A stretch of DNA of 9,513 nt from Dehalococcoidia bacterium UBA2160. GTDB lineage: Bacteria; Chloroflexota; Dehalococcoidia; Lucifugimonadales; UBA1123. Under the pieces are notes generated by a model. The model was not told the DNA's origin. It made no database searches and was given only the letters and a program-made list of their open reading frames with translations. How positions within the stretch are numbered: position 1 is the stretch's first letter; each line of letters opens with the position of its first letter. Location: the NCBI GenBank assembly GCA_002328865.1, contig DCWO01000175.1, forward strand, positions 1-9,513. Direction: 5' to 3'. Position numbers and translations under genes: made by a program. This document shows, piece by piece, positions 1 through 7,239 of the stretch.

Positions 1-465
1 TGGGTCCACCTCAATGGCGCCTGTGGTTTCTACGGCTTTTACGGCGAAGTCATCCCTGTCGCGCCACTTTTTGGTGAAAAAGAACAGTAGATGAACAACG
101 AGAGCAGCCAACAGGGCTCCCAACAACAAATAGATCATTTCGGTGGCGTTGTCGATAGGCGTCGGAGATACCTCTAGACCAATTACCACCCCGCCAGCGA
201 TGCCGACAAGCAAGCTCACAAAAAGCCAGGGGGTATACATGCAGGCAAAAGCTACTGTGGCTATGGCAGAAACAAGCAGAATCAAAGCACACGCTAGGGC
301 AAGAACCTCGTAAGTCCCCGTCGTTCCGTCATCCGCGTCCACGAGGAATACTATCAAGGCAAGCATGCCAAGGCCGAGGGTCACACTCGCGAACGAGATC
401 ATGAGTTCAGAATCGCCGGTCGGTTTGACCCGCTTAGTACATTGCACCTGGCTTATGTGATTCAT
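1..465 (-). CDS. Four-helix integral membrane protein of unknown function (partial, C-terminus beyond window)
   Basis: I do not recognise the family. The minus-strand frame is open from the ATG at 465 to the left edge without a stop, giving 155 residues. The product starts with a short polar, basic stretch (residues 1-20, with KRVKP near 11-15). Four hydrophobic segments follow, at about residues 21-42, 53-75, 78-97 and 108-130. After the fourth comes a basic KKWRDRDD stretch (131-139), as expected for a cytoplasmic flank, then a polar tail leading out of the window. There is no lipobox and no cleavable signal with a clear cut site. The ATG at 465 has no good Shine-Dalgarno, and an internal ATG at 402 (Met22) is an alternative that would begin right at the first helix. 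Codon choice (TTG, CTA, ATA, GTA) is more AT-tolerant than in the genes to the right. I am fairly sure that it is coding and membrane-embedded. The function is unknown. Confidence 0.7.
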   Translation of the reverse strand, partial: MNHISQVQCTKRVKPTGDSELMISFASVTLGLGMLALIVFLVDADDGTTGTYEVLALACALILLVSAIATVAFACMYTPWLFVSLLVGIAGGVVIGLEVSPTPIDNATEMIYLLLGALLAALVVHLLFFFTKKWRDRDDFAVKAVETTGAIEVDP

Positions 466-767
466 CTATTGCTTCGCGACCCAACCACGGATTGATCCAC
501 CCGGTAAATGAACTCCCGCCTTCCGTTCGAGAATTGCTGGGTGTCATCGGAATTCCGAATCTTGTGCGCGGCGCCCGTCATTGCCAAACGCGGCGTCTCT
601 GAACTCGAACAGCGCGGGTACGCCGTCTTGCCTCAATCCTTCACCGTGTCAAGGACGAGTTACGGCCCGATTCGGTTCCGCGTCCTCTCCGTAACGTCGC
701 CCCACGGGTATTGACAGGAAACGACTGGAACGTCTCGTGCACCAGGATCTGGCCTGCCGGCCTCTCG
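466..767. other. Intergenic stretch without a convincing gene
   Basis: Between the membrane-protein start and the stop of the HIT gene I find no ORF with recognisable protein features. A plus-strand 68-codon ORF at 508-714 has no ribosome site and no family resemblance that I trust. On the minus strand a TTGACA (647-652) precedes AAGACG at 17 bp spacing (624-629). This is a weak promoter candidate for the membrane-protein gene, because the -10 match is poor. The GGCC-rich inverted repeat just after the HIT stop (about 750-765) has no T-run, so I do not call it a terminator. Confidence 0.5.
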
Positions 768-1259
768 CTAACATGGGTCATGTACGGGTGGTGGGGTCTT
801 GGCGAGTGCAGCTTGATACGCGACAGTGACGCGGCCGATCTCGGCTTCGTCCACGCCGACTTCGCCTGCCCCTGTGGACCGGAGCAGATCGAACACGTCC
901 CAGCCCACAGCGTCGTTTGGCATGTTTTCGTACCGAGGAACCATGTGGCAATGGAAGTGTGGGAAGCTTTCGTTCATCGTGGCCGTGTAGATTCGAAGGG
1001 AGCCCGTCACTTCCTCCAGGACACGCTCCAGATGGCGAAGCAGCGGTCCCAGGCTTTCGGCTTCCCGATCGTCGAGATGAGCCGGACCCGCCGCATGGCG
1101 CTGAGTCACAAGCATCATCCAACCAGGCACTCCGAGCGCCGGTCCGATCTGACGCACGATCCACAGTTCGCTCTCATAAACGGTGACCGCCTGGCTGGCG
1201 CCTTCTCCGGCATTGGCCTGGCATATTCCACATGTCGCATCGTAAGAGTCGTGCCGCAT
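768..1259 (-). CDS. HIT-family (histidine triad) nucleotide-binding protein
   Basis: This is a 163-residue protein of the HIT superfamily, whose members hydrolyse or transfer nucleotides through a histidine triad and act in the cytoplasm. The triad is visible as H101-F-H103-C-H105 followed by M-V-P-R, i.e. the HxHxHxx signature, with the middle histidine as the expected nucleophile. N96 upstream fits the conserved Asn that often precedes the triad. An N-terminal C10-G-I-C13 pair with a later His (H55) is compatible with the zinc site found in many HINT-type proteins. The length suits a HIT domain plus a C-terminal helical extension (residues 118-163). The ATG at 1259 is preceded by a purine-rich GAAAGAAGGG close to the start. 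The gene lies alone, 302 bp from the next minus-strand gene and behind the DUF362 terminator. The substrate cannot be told from sequence. The 213-codon ORF on the opposite strand is a shadow. Confidence 0.88.
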   Translation of the reverse strand: MRHDSYDATCGICQANAGEGASQAVTVYESELWIVRQIGPALGVPGWMMLVTQRHAAGPAHLDDREAESLGPLLRHLERVLEEVTGSLRIYTATMNESFPHFHCHMVPRYENMPNDAVGWDVFDLLRSTGAGEVGVDEAEIGRVTVAYQAALAKTPPPVHDPC

Positions 1260-1345
1260 CGCCCTTCTTTCTCATGCTGTTCGATGTCCGATCAAAGGCC
1301 AGACGTGTGGAGACCGCCTGAACCAAGGTCTGCTCAGCGACGCCG

Positions 1346-1385
1346 AAAATGATCGGAGGGCCGCGGTCACGTGCGGCCCTCCGAT
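1346..1385 (-). terminator. Rho-independent terminator of the DUF362 gene
   Basis: A perfect 13-bp inverted repeat (1352-1364 paired with 1373-1385, arm ATCGGAGGGCCGC) encloses an 8-nt loop. Read on the minus strand it is followed by CATTTTCGG, a short T tract at 1349-1346. It starts 26 nt past the stop of the DUF362 gene and separates it from the HIT gene. The stem is strong and the T tract is short, so some leakage is possible. Confidence 0.8.
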
Positions 1386-1411
1386 ATCGGCAGTTTCAGA
1401 CGTAGAGATAT

Positions 1412-2830
1412 CTAGTCGTCGTCGGCCGGAGCGAGCTCCTCGCTCAGATTGTCGACCTCCTGGTGGCCGTTGGTCGAATGCTCGTAGTGCACCTTGATGG
1501 CCTCCAGGTCCACCTCGTCTTCACGCAAGAATCCCCGGCCGTCGTGGCGGTCACTCGGGAAGGGCATGAACTTCTCGAACCTCTCCTGGAACCTCAGGCG
1601 GCTCGGCCGTTTGTCGTACGGGAAGCGGAACCGCTCGACGTCCCCGGGCGGAACCTCGACCAGGTCATAGTCGCGGCTGCCCATGCCGATCGCGTGGCCG
1701 GTGTTGATCGTCGCGACCTCGCTCTGACTGTGGAACATCGCCGCCGACCCTTCGAACTTCGCATCGCCAACGTGATGCGCGTCCATCTCCTCGGCCATAG
1801 AGCCTGGGATGCCCGGCGAGTTCCGGGCGGCGTCGACGCAGGCCATGTCGATGGCCACGGGGTCCTTGCTGGCGAACACGCCCAGGTGCGGGACGATGGG
1901 CACGCCAGCGTAGTTCACGCAGTCGCACTTGGGCGATACGTCGATTGCCATGTTGATGAATCCGACTTTTTCCGGACCGACCGCCTTCATCGTGCCCAGG
2001 CAGGCATCGGCGATGGCTGCATCCACGGCGTCGAAGTTGACGGCGCCGATGTCGATGAGTCCGTGCCCTGCCATCACTCCCGGACAGCCGGAGCAGCCGA
2101 CGCACTTCTCTCGCTCCCACTCGATGTGATCGTCGTACACGTGCCACAGGTTGAACGGGCAGCAATCCTCGAGGATCTGCCAATCAGGCGTCTCGGCCTT
2201 GCCTTTGAATCGCTCGGGATAGAAGGTCGCGGCGGCAGGGAATCCGTACTTGGGGTGTCCGCCCATGTGGACGTTGAACTTGCCGCGCTTGGACTGGGCG
2301 CCGATTCCGAGGTTCTTTATCGCGCCTCCGATGACGCCCACGCCGTGGCCCTTGAAGTGGGTCAGAGCGATCAGAACGTCGGCCGCGGCGATGGCCTGCG
2401 CGATGTAAGCCTCTTTGAGTATGTACCCCTCGGGGATGTCGACCCGGTGGTCGCCTGTTCCGATGTAGCCGTCGGCGCAGATGAACGGACAGCCCAGCGC
2501 TGCGGAAGTGTAGCCGTTGCGCTCGGCGGTGATCAGCAGATCGAGTTCGGACGTCCGCGATCCATAGGCCGAATACGGCAGCGTCGTGGTGTCGCACACG
2601 AATGGCCGCCCGCCCAGCTCCTTGATGCGGTCCGCCAGAGTCCGTGCATAAAGCGGTCGCAGGTACGCGGTGTTGTTCCACTCCCCGCAGTGGACCTTGA
2701 TCGCAACCACGTCGTTGGGCTTGATCATGTCCTCCAACCCAGAAGCGCCGAACACATTCAGCATCTTGGCTGGCAGGGCCGTCTCGGGCGATTCAGAGTG
2801 AGCGTCCATGAAGTAGACTTGCGATTTCAC
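1412..2830 (-). CDS. DUF362-domain iron-sulfur protein
   Basis: This 472-residue protein belongs to the DUF362 family, a group of ferredoxin-associated proteins whose biochemical role is not established. Typical blocks are present in order: VAIKVHCGEWNNT (42-54), GGRPFVCDTTTL (73-84), LTHFKGHG (156-163), GGAIKNLGIG (168-177), a cysteine cluster region (243-249), IDVSPKCDC (296-304), and FASKDPVAIDMA (319-330). The ferredoxin motif is incomplete: C243-x2-C246-x2-C249-P is followed by Met253 where a fourth cysteine (CxxCxxCxxxC) would be expected. C223/C224 and C302/C304 are other possible ligands. The C-terminus (from about 400) is a charged acidic tail. The start is GTG at 2830, chosen because a perfect GGAGGT (2836-2841) sits 5 nt upstream. 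The gene has its own promoter at 2874-2902 and its own terminator at 1346-1385, so it is a single-gene unit behind the URO-D-like/dehydratase pair. The 487-codon antisense ORF is a shadow. Confidence 0.9.
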   Translation of the reverse strand: MKSQVYFMDAHSESPETALPAKMLNVFGASGLEDMIKPNDVVAIKVHCGEWNNTAYLRPLYARTLADRIKELGGRPFVCDTTTLPYSAYGSRTSELDLLITAERNGYTSAALGCPFICADGYIGTGDHRVDIPEGYILKEAYIAQAIAAADVLIALTHFKGHGVGVIGGAIKNLGIGAQSKRGKFNVHMGGHPKYGFPAAATFYPERFKGKAETPDWQILEDCCPFNLWHVYDDHIEWEREKCVGCSGCPGVMAGHGLIDIGAVNFDAVDAAIADACLGTMKAVGPEKVGFINMAIDVSPKCDCVNYAGVPIVPHLGVFASKDPVAIDMACVDAARNSPGIPGSMAEEMDAHHVGDAKFEGSAAMFHSQSEVATINTGHAIGMGSRDYDLVEVPPGDVERFRFPYDKRPSRLRFQERFEKFMPFPSDRHDGRGFLREDEVDLEAIKVHYEHSTNGHQEVDNLSEELAPADDD

Positions 2831-2835
2831 ATTCG

Positions 2836-2841
2836 ACCTCC
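2836..2841 (-). promoter_or_regulatory. Ribosome binding site deciding the GTG start of the DUF362 gene
   Basis: GGAGGT on the minus strand lies 5 nt before the GTG at 2830-2828. The overlapping out-of-frame ATG one base upstream is followed at once by a stop, so GTG is the only workable start here. Confidence 0.8.
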
Positions 2842-2873
2842 GTGGTGGCTAGATGGGTGTGCAGATTGCCCAA

Positions 2874-2902
2874 AGTCTAAGAGCGAACTTCCACCCTGTC
2901 AA
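2874..2902 (-). promoter_or_regulatory. Sigma70-type promoter of the DUF362 gene
   Basis: On the minus strand a perfect TTGACA (-35, 2902-2897) is separated by exactly 17 bp from TAGACT (-10, 2879-2874). Transcription would start near 2867, giving a leader of about 37 nt that contains the GGAGGT site. This is the best promoter match in the window. Confidence 0.78.
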
Positions 2903-3038
2903 GGCGTCACATCCCTCAATGCATGAGTCGATTGATTGGGATATCTTTGTCAGGCAGAGAAGTGGCGAGTTCGGCAGCCGATCGAAGCGCCGCCGAAACA
3001 TCGGCCCGGCCTTCCGACGCCCCTTAGAGGCGCGCCGG

Positions 3039-4244
3039 TTAGGCCGAACCCGACGCTCTGACGCTGGCGGCACGGGTGTGGTCCCAGGGGGTGATCCACT
3101 CGTCCCTGATTTCCATTCCGAAGCCGGGGGCGTCGGATGGTGTGACGTAGCCGTCCTTGGGCATCGGCATGCCGGGGATCGGGCATACTTCGTCCAGTGG
3201 GATGCCGGGGTCGCTCCCCATCCAGAACTCGGCCATCGGCGACTCCGGCATCGAGAAGGCGAAGTGCTGGCCCCAGGGCGTGCCGGCCGCCGCATGCGGA
3301 ATCGTGATGATCCCGGCGGCCTCGCCAATCGTGTATATCTTCAGCGTCTCCGACAGTCCGCCGCACCATGTCATGTCGGGCTGCAAAACGTCCACTGCCC
3401 TGTTTTCCACGAGCTGGCGGAATGTCCAGCGCCCGTGGTGGTCTTCGCCTGTCGCCAGCGGGACCCAGTTGATCGCTTTTTTGAGCTCGATGTGGCCTTC
3501 GAGGTCTGTCGGGATCAACGGCTCCTCCAGCCATCGCAAACCGTACGGCCGCAATCGTTCGGCGAGACGGATCGCGAACTCGACGTTGAAGCTCATCACC
3601 GGGTTGTACATGAGTTCGGCATTGGGTCCGACCTGTTCGCGAGCCCTGGCGATCTTACCCTCGACTATGTTGATGCCCTCAATTCCCTCGTCGTAGTGCG
3701 CTGGGTTCGACACTTTGAAATGCTTGAAGCCAAGCTCTTTCGACCAGTCTAGGTCGTCGGACGTGCAATAGATAAGTATCTTGTCCCGGCAAGGGCCGCC
3801 GATGAGCCGGTACACGGGTTGGCCCAGCAGCTTGCCCTTCAGGTCCCACAGCGCCAGGTCAATGCCCGATTGCGCCACGGTCGCCAGGCCGCCGGCGCCG
3901 AATCTCTGGGTCGAGCGCCACATGAGGTCGTTGAGATACTCCAGCGCCATGCAGTCTCGGCCCTCGAGGAGCGGTCCGAAGTGGTAATCGACGATCGCGG
4001 CGGTCATCTCGCCGAACGCACACCTACCCAGGCCGTACGTCCCGTCCTCGGCGACCACCTGGACCCACACCGCGGCGCCGGTGTTGGCCCCGGGCATCGT
4101 CCCGTGAAGCCGCGAGAACTCGGGGTATTTGTTTATCGGCAAAGCCCGGCGCGCGTGCGTGTTCCAGTTCGGGCGACGCGAAGCCGATTTGGGAGGAGTC
4201 CTCGGTATGTCGATTTCGACTGCTCTGACGTGCTTGATCTTCAA
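3039..4244 (-). CDS. Enolase-superfamily (MR/MLE) sugar-acid dehydratase, L-rhamnonate dehydratase-like
   Basis: This 401-residue protein is a mandelate racemase/muconate lactonizing enzyme relative, closest by eye to L-rhamnonate dehydratase, which removes water from a sugar acid to give a 2-keto-3-deoxy acid. Shared blocks are PINKYPEF (36-43) in the N-terminal capping region, FGEMTAAIV (77-85), SGIDLALWDLKGK (126-138), LGQPVYRLIGG (140-150), LRWLEEPLIP (236-245), ATGEDHHG (264-271), LQPDMTWCGGL (287-297) and TIPHAAAG (314-321). Likely metal ligands are E240 or E241 and E267, and the likely catalytic dyad is D290 with H317. The first metal ligand, an Asp after strand three in the family, is Asn214 here (LMYNPV). 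The start is TTG at 4244 behind AAGGTG with 5 nt spacing; no in-frame ATG lies upstream, and the family normally begins at this point. It follows the URO-D-like gene by 40 nt, so the two are probably co-transcribed. The substrate is an inference only; the subfamily assignment rests on remembered sequences. Confidence 0.87.
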   Translation of the reverse strand: MKIKHVRAVEIDIPRTPPKSASRRPNWNTHARRALPINKYPEFSRLHGTMPGANTGAAVWVQVVAEDGTYGLGRCAFGEMTAAIVDYHFGPLLEGRDCMALEYLNDLMWRSTQRFGAGGLATVAQSGIDLALWDLKGKLLGQPVYRLIGGPCRDKILIYCTSDDLDWSKELGFKHFKVSNPAHYDEGIEGINIVEGKIARAREQVGPNAELMYNPVMSFNVEFAIRLAERLRPYGLRWLEEPLIPTDLEGHIELKKAINWVPLATGEDHHGRWTFRQLVENRAVDVLQPDMTWCGGLSETLKIYTIGEAAGIITIPHAAAGTPWGQHFAFSMPESPMAEFWMGSDPGIPLDEVCPIPGMPMPKDGYVTPSDAPGFGMEIRDEWITPWDHTRAASVRASGSA

Positions 4245-4284
4245 TGTGTCACCTTCAATACTTGGCTCCGGTCCGAAGAGTCGC

Positions 4285-5589
4285 CTACACGTACTCGCCG
4301 CCGGCCGCTTTCATCGCCATGTTCGCCCAATCCCAGAGCCGCTGAGGTTTGTACTGGACCGTGCTGATGTCCTTCATCACGAACTCGACCGAACAGCCAT
4401 ATCGGGCGCAGACGTTGACGGTTTCCCGGATATCGCGTTCGACGGCGTCCGGCTCCCAATTGTCGGTGACGAACACGGCAGGATTCGGCTTGTGCGAGAA
4501 CACGAAATCGCCGCCGATCTTCTCCGCGCCTACCTCCACGTCCGAGGTTGGGCTCATTGAGATCTTGCGCAGGTTCGGGATCTGTCGAATCAGGTCGATC
4601 TTGTTGTGCAACTCGTCGCAGCAGCCGTAGTAGACGAGTCCGAATCTCGAGTACCACCTGTTCGCGTAGTCCAACTCGAACTCCTGGTGCATAGATGGCG
4701 AGACGCCGTCGAAGATCTGCGCGGCGCCATGTGTCCATGTGTCCAGAGCGCGCGGACTTGCCGGATCGAAACCGTCGGCGGGCAGTTCGTCGGAATACCC
4801 CGGCGAGCATGGGATGACGCGCTGGTTGAACGTCGAGGTCGGGGCACGGATAGGGCCGACGAGTCCCTGCTCCTCGAACTGGTCGAGCATGGACAATCGG
4901 GCGTCGGTGTACCTGGACATGATTCGGTGCATGAGCTCGGGTTTGTCCGCAAGATCGAGGAGCATCTGTTGTGCCCCTCGCCACCTGAGGATGTCGTCCC
5001 AGGCGCTGAACGCCATGAAATACCCCTGCATCTCGATGTCGATCACGCCGTCGAATATCTCGTGGGCTGTCGCTTCCGCCAGCGCGGTGCGTTCCTCGTC
5101 CAGTTCAACCGTCGGGTTCACAATCCGGCCGGCGTCCTCTTCGGTCGTCAACTGGTCGATGTACTGATGAGCGACGATGGTATTGGACGCGTCGATCGCG
5201 ATCGTGTTCTCGATCACACCGAGCCCCAGAACGCCGGACGTGGGGTTCGGCTGTTCACCGTAGGTCAGACCGCGTATCGCTTTCGGGACGTGAATTACAG
5301 GTTCGACGACCATGTCGACCCGCATGTGCTTCCAGGCGTAAAGCGTCCGCCGGAGTTTCGTCTCGAAGTAGCGACAGAACTCGTCTTCGGTCTGCAGCGC
5401 CAGCTCGCCGTCGACGTCCATCTCGTGCCACGGGATGTTGTCGACCATGACCATGGGGCGAACCGGCTTGAGCCCGTTCAACGCCGTCCACATCCCGATC
5501 TTCTCCTGCTGAACGGGAAGCGCCCCGATCTCCGCCATCCGGCCTGCGAGCTCGCGTAGGATGTCGCGATCTTGGGTGGTGATGTTCAT
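4285..5589 (-). CDS. Uroporphyrinogen decarboxylase (URO-D)-like protein, probable methyltransferase-type paralogue
   Basis: This 434-residue protein belongs to the URO-D fold group. Members include true uroporphyrinogen decarboxylase and the corrinoid methyltransferases MtaA/CmuA, but many long environmental paralogues have no assigned reaction. Recognisable parts are an N-terminal helical region (1-45), WHEMD (54-58), ATAHEIFDGVIDIEM (173-187), the central FDGVSPSMHQEFELDYA (293-309), YYGCCDELHNKID (320-332) and KISMSPTSDVEVGAEKIGGD (342-361). H301 and C323/C324 could bind zinc, as Cys/His residues do in the methyltransferase branch; this is inferred. At 434 residues it is clearly longer than haem-pathway HemE (roughly 350), and no haem genes are nearby, so a HemE role is unlikely. 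The ATG at 5589 has GGAG 6 nt upstream. It is the first gene of a probable two-gene operon with the dehydratase. A decayed relative lies near 7240-7387. Confidence 0.85.
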   Translation of the reverse strand: MNITTQDRDILRELAGRMAEIGALPVQQEKIGMWTALNGLKPVRPMVMVDNIPWHEMDVDGELALQTEDEFCRYFETKLRRTLYAWKHMRVDMVVEPVIHVPKAIRGLTYGEQPNPTSGVLGLGVIENTIAIDASNTIVAHQYIDQLTTEEDAGRIVNPTVELDEERTALAEATAHEIFDGVIDIEMQGYFMAFSAWDDILRWRGAQQMLLDLADKPELMHRIMSRYTDARLSMLDQFEEQGLVGPIRAPTSTFNQRVIPCSPGYSDELPADGFDPASPRALDTWTHGAAQIFDGVSPSMHQEFELDYANRWYSRFGLVYYGCCDELHNKIDLIRQIPNLRKISMSPTSDVEVGAEKIGGDFVFSHKPNPAVFVTDNWEPDAVERDIRETVNVCARYGCSVEFVMKDISTVQYKPQRLWDWANMAMKAAGGEYV

Positions 5590-5641
5590 AGCTGTCTCCT
5601 AGCACTGACCGTCTGGGCGGCCATTCTGCCTGGCATCGGCT

Positions 5642-5672
5642 AGGATATCAGCGCTCGCAATGTCGGTGTCAA
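5642..5672 (-). promoter_or_regulatory. Candidate sigma70-type promoter of the URO-D-like/dehydratase operon
   Basis: On the minus strand TTGACA (5672-5667) is followed by TATCCT (5647-5642) with a 19-bp spacer. The -35 is perfect and the -10 is fair, but the spacer is longer than the 17 bp optimum. A 17-bp alternative would use GATATC as the -10. The site lies 53 nt upstream of the ATG at 5589. Confidence 0.5.
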
Positions 5673-5734
5673 ATCGCTAAGTTCCGTGCGCTACTGGGCG
5701 GCAAAAAACCAAGACGGCGATTCACGTATGCGCG

Positions 5735-7072
5735 TTAATTCAACCTGCGCAACGTGGGGTACGCAAGCCAGAAGATCAGGGTGGCCACAGTCAGCAACAT
5801 GCCGCTGACGAAAAGCGCGTCCGGCGTGCTGCCCGTTGTCTCTGCCAGAAAGCCAAACGGCAACGCGCTGAGCGGCATGGCGCCAAACGTCATCATGCCG
5901 ATGGCCATCATCCGCCCGCGCATCTCCGGAGGGGCCAGAACCTGCATCATGGTCATGTTCAACGACATGAAGACGGAGTTCACGAGGCCCAATATCAAAA
6001 GGAACGGCACCGCGACTAAATAGCTGGTCATCTGAGAGAAGGCGGAGAGGGAGAGGCCCCATGTCAATGCCATCGCCAGCAGCACCAGCCCTCGGCGCGG
6101 CATCTCTTGAATCGCCGCGAGCCCCAGAGTCCCCATCAACGCTCCGGCGCCCATTATCGTCATCAAGATGCCGAGTCCGTCGGACTGAACGTCCAAAGCC
6201 TCGCGAGCCCAGGCTGGCATCAACGCCCAGTAAGACGACCCGAACAGAATGGTCAACAACGACAGAACGATCACTCCCAACATCGTCCGGTCCGAGACAA
6301 CGTAAGCGAACCCTGCTTTGATGTCGCCGGCCACACTCTTTCGAGGAGCATCAGGGGATGTCGAACCCGCGTTTACCATCGCCATCGTGCCAGCGGCAAA
6401 CATGTACACCGCGGACACCAGGAAAAACACGCCCGACGTGCCGATGAAAACGATCAGAAACCCTGCCAGAGCGGGTCCGATGATGCGCGTCATGTTCATT
6501 CCCGAGTTGGTGAGCGAGATGGCGTTCATCAAGCTGCGTTCGGGCACTATTTCCGAGAGGATCGCCTGGCGGCCGGGCATGGCCAGCGACATCATCGAAC
6601 CATTGGCGAAACCGATCACCAGCACGTGCCAGAATTCGATGAGGTCCGTGGCGTCCAGCACGGCCAGCAACAGTGTCATCGCCGCGTTGCCAGATTGGCC
6701 CCAGATTATGAGCCGCTTCTTCGGAACCCGGTCCGCCAGCGCGCCGCCGATAAGCGAGACAAACGTCGAAGGCACCGCGAACGACATCATCACGAATGCC
6801 AGCGCCAAGGGAGAGTCGTCGGCCAAGCGCAAGACCAACCACCCACGCGTGATCATCTGCATCATCATCGCGGTGAATGAAACGAACGACCCCGCCCACA
6901 TCCAACGAAAGTCGCGATACTGCAACGACTCGAACATGGAGTAACGACTCGGAGAAAACCAGGCGCGTCTGGCTGAAGGCGCCGGCGGGGGGCCGGCTGA
7001 AGTCGTCGGGGCGGGTTGGGTCAATACAGATCCAGGCTGAAACTGAATTGCGGAATTATCGCTCCGGAACAA
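5735..7072 (-). CDS. MFS transporter (MFS_3/EntS-type)
   Basis: This is a 12-helix major facilitator protein of the inner membrane that moves an unknown small solute by secondary transport. After the N-terminus it reads FESLQYRDFRWMWAGSF (47-63), the usual opening of MFS_3-type permeases. The motif A loop GGALADRVPKKR follows at 109-120 (Gly-x3-Asp-Arg with a basic cluster). A polar central loop lies at about 236-250, between the two six-helix halves. PPEMRGRMMA (381-390) is the second-half equivalent, and the last helix is at about 418-438. The start is uncertain. The longest frame begins at TTG 7072, which coincides with the predicted transcription start of the promoter at 7079-7107, so it would be leaderless. 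That version adds a Pro/Ala-rich tail of 45 residues. An ATG at 6937 (Met46), with no good Shine-Dalgarno, would begin directly at the conserved opening. No drug or substrate can be inferred, and there is no clear terminator; only a T6 run without a stem is seen at 5703-5708. Confidence 0.87.
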   Translation of the reverse strand: MFRSDNSAIQFQPGSVLTQPAPTTSAGPPPAPSARRAWFSPSRYSMFESLQYRDFRWMWAGSFVSFTAMMMQMITRGWLVLRLADDSPLALAFVMMSFAVPSTFVSLIGGALADRVPKKRLIIWGQSGNAAMTLLLAVLDATDLIEFWHVLVIGFANGSMMSLAMPGRQAILSEIVPERSLMNAISLTNSGMNMTRIIGPALAGFLIVFIGTSGVFFLVSAVYMFAAGTMAMVNAGSTSPDAPRKSVAGDIKAGFAYVVSDRTMLGVIVLSLLTILFGSSYWALMPAWAREALDVQSDGLGILMTIMGAGALMGTLGLAAIQEMPRRGLVLLAMALTWGLSLSAFSQMTSYLVAVPFLLILGLVNSVFMSLNMTMMQVLAPPEMRGRMMAIGMMTFGAMPLSALPFGFLAETTGSTPDALFVSGMLLTVATLIFWLAYPTLRRLN

Positions 7073-7078
7073 TACGAA

Positions 7079-7107
7079 AGACTACACCCGCCTCGAGCAA
7101 GGGTCAA
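7079..7107 (-). promoter_or_regulatory. Sigma70-type promoter of the MFS gene
   Basis: On the minus strand TTGACC (7107-7102) and TAGTCT (7084-7079) are separated by exactly 17 bp. The predicted transcription start, near 7072, coincides with the first possible start codon of the transporter. The TAG of the -10 is the in-frame stop that bounds the reading frame upstream. Confidence 0.65.
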
Positions 7108-7239
7108 GCGCGTCGAGTGCACGACGTCGCCTGAAACGTAATGGTGGTCATCATCGCTGAGGCGTGGGGATCGGGTTTGATGCGCAATCAATTCGGATGC
7201 GACGTGATGCCAAGCGTCGGCTCCAGTCGGTCATACGTC

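Noticed and set aside
50..292. 80-codon minus-strand ORF rich in Cys and His
   Set aside because: It overlaps in another frame the open four-helix membrane-protein frame, which runs to the window edge and has the better protein character.
624..652. TTGACA-17-AAGACG on the minus strand
   Set aside because: The -35 is perfect, but the -10 is poor and the site is about 160 bp from the next start. It is not strong enough to call a promoter.
711..1352. 213-codon plus-strand ORF
   Set aside because: It lies antisense to the HIT gene, which carries the histidine triad signature, and has no family resemblance of its own.
1463..2926. 487-codon plus-strand ORF
   Set aside because: It lies antisense to the DUF362 gene, whose family motifs, Shine-Dalgarno, promoter and terminator are all present. 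Such long antisense frames are common in GC-rich coding DNA.
2990..3038. GC-rich hairpins downstream of the dehydratase gene
   Set aside because: Two short stems can be drawn on the minus strand, but neither is followed by a T-run, so they are not called as terminators.
4606..5559. 317-codon plus-strand ORF
   Set aside because: It is a shadow of the URO-D-like gene, with low-complexity composition and no ribosome site.
4285..5589. Calling the URO-D-like gene hemE
   Set aside because: The protein is much longer than HemE, the sequence blocks fit the divergent methyltransferase-type paralogues, and no haem-pathway gene is nearby.
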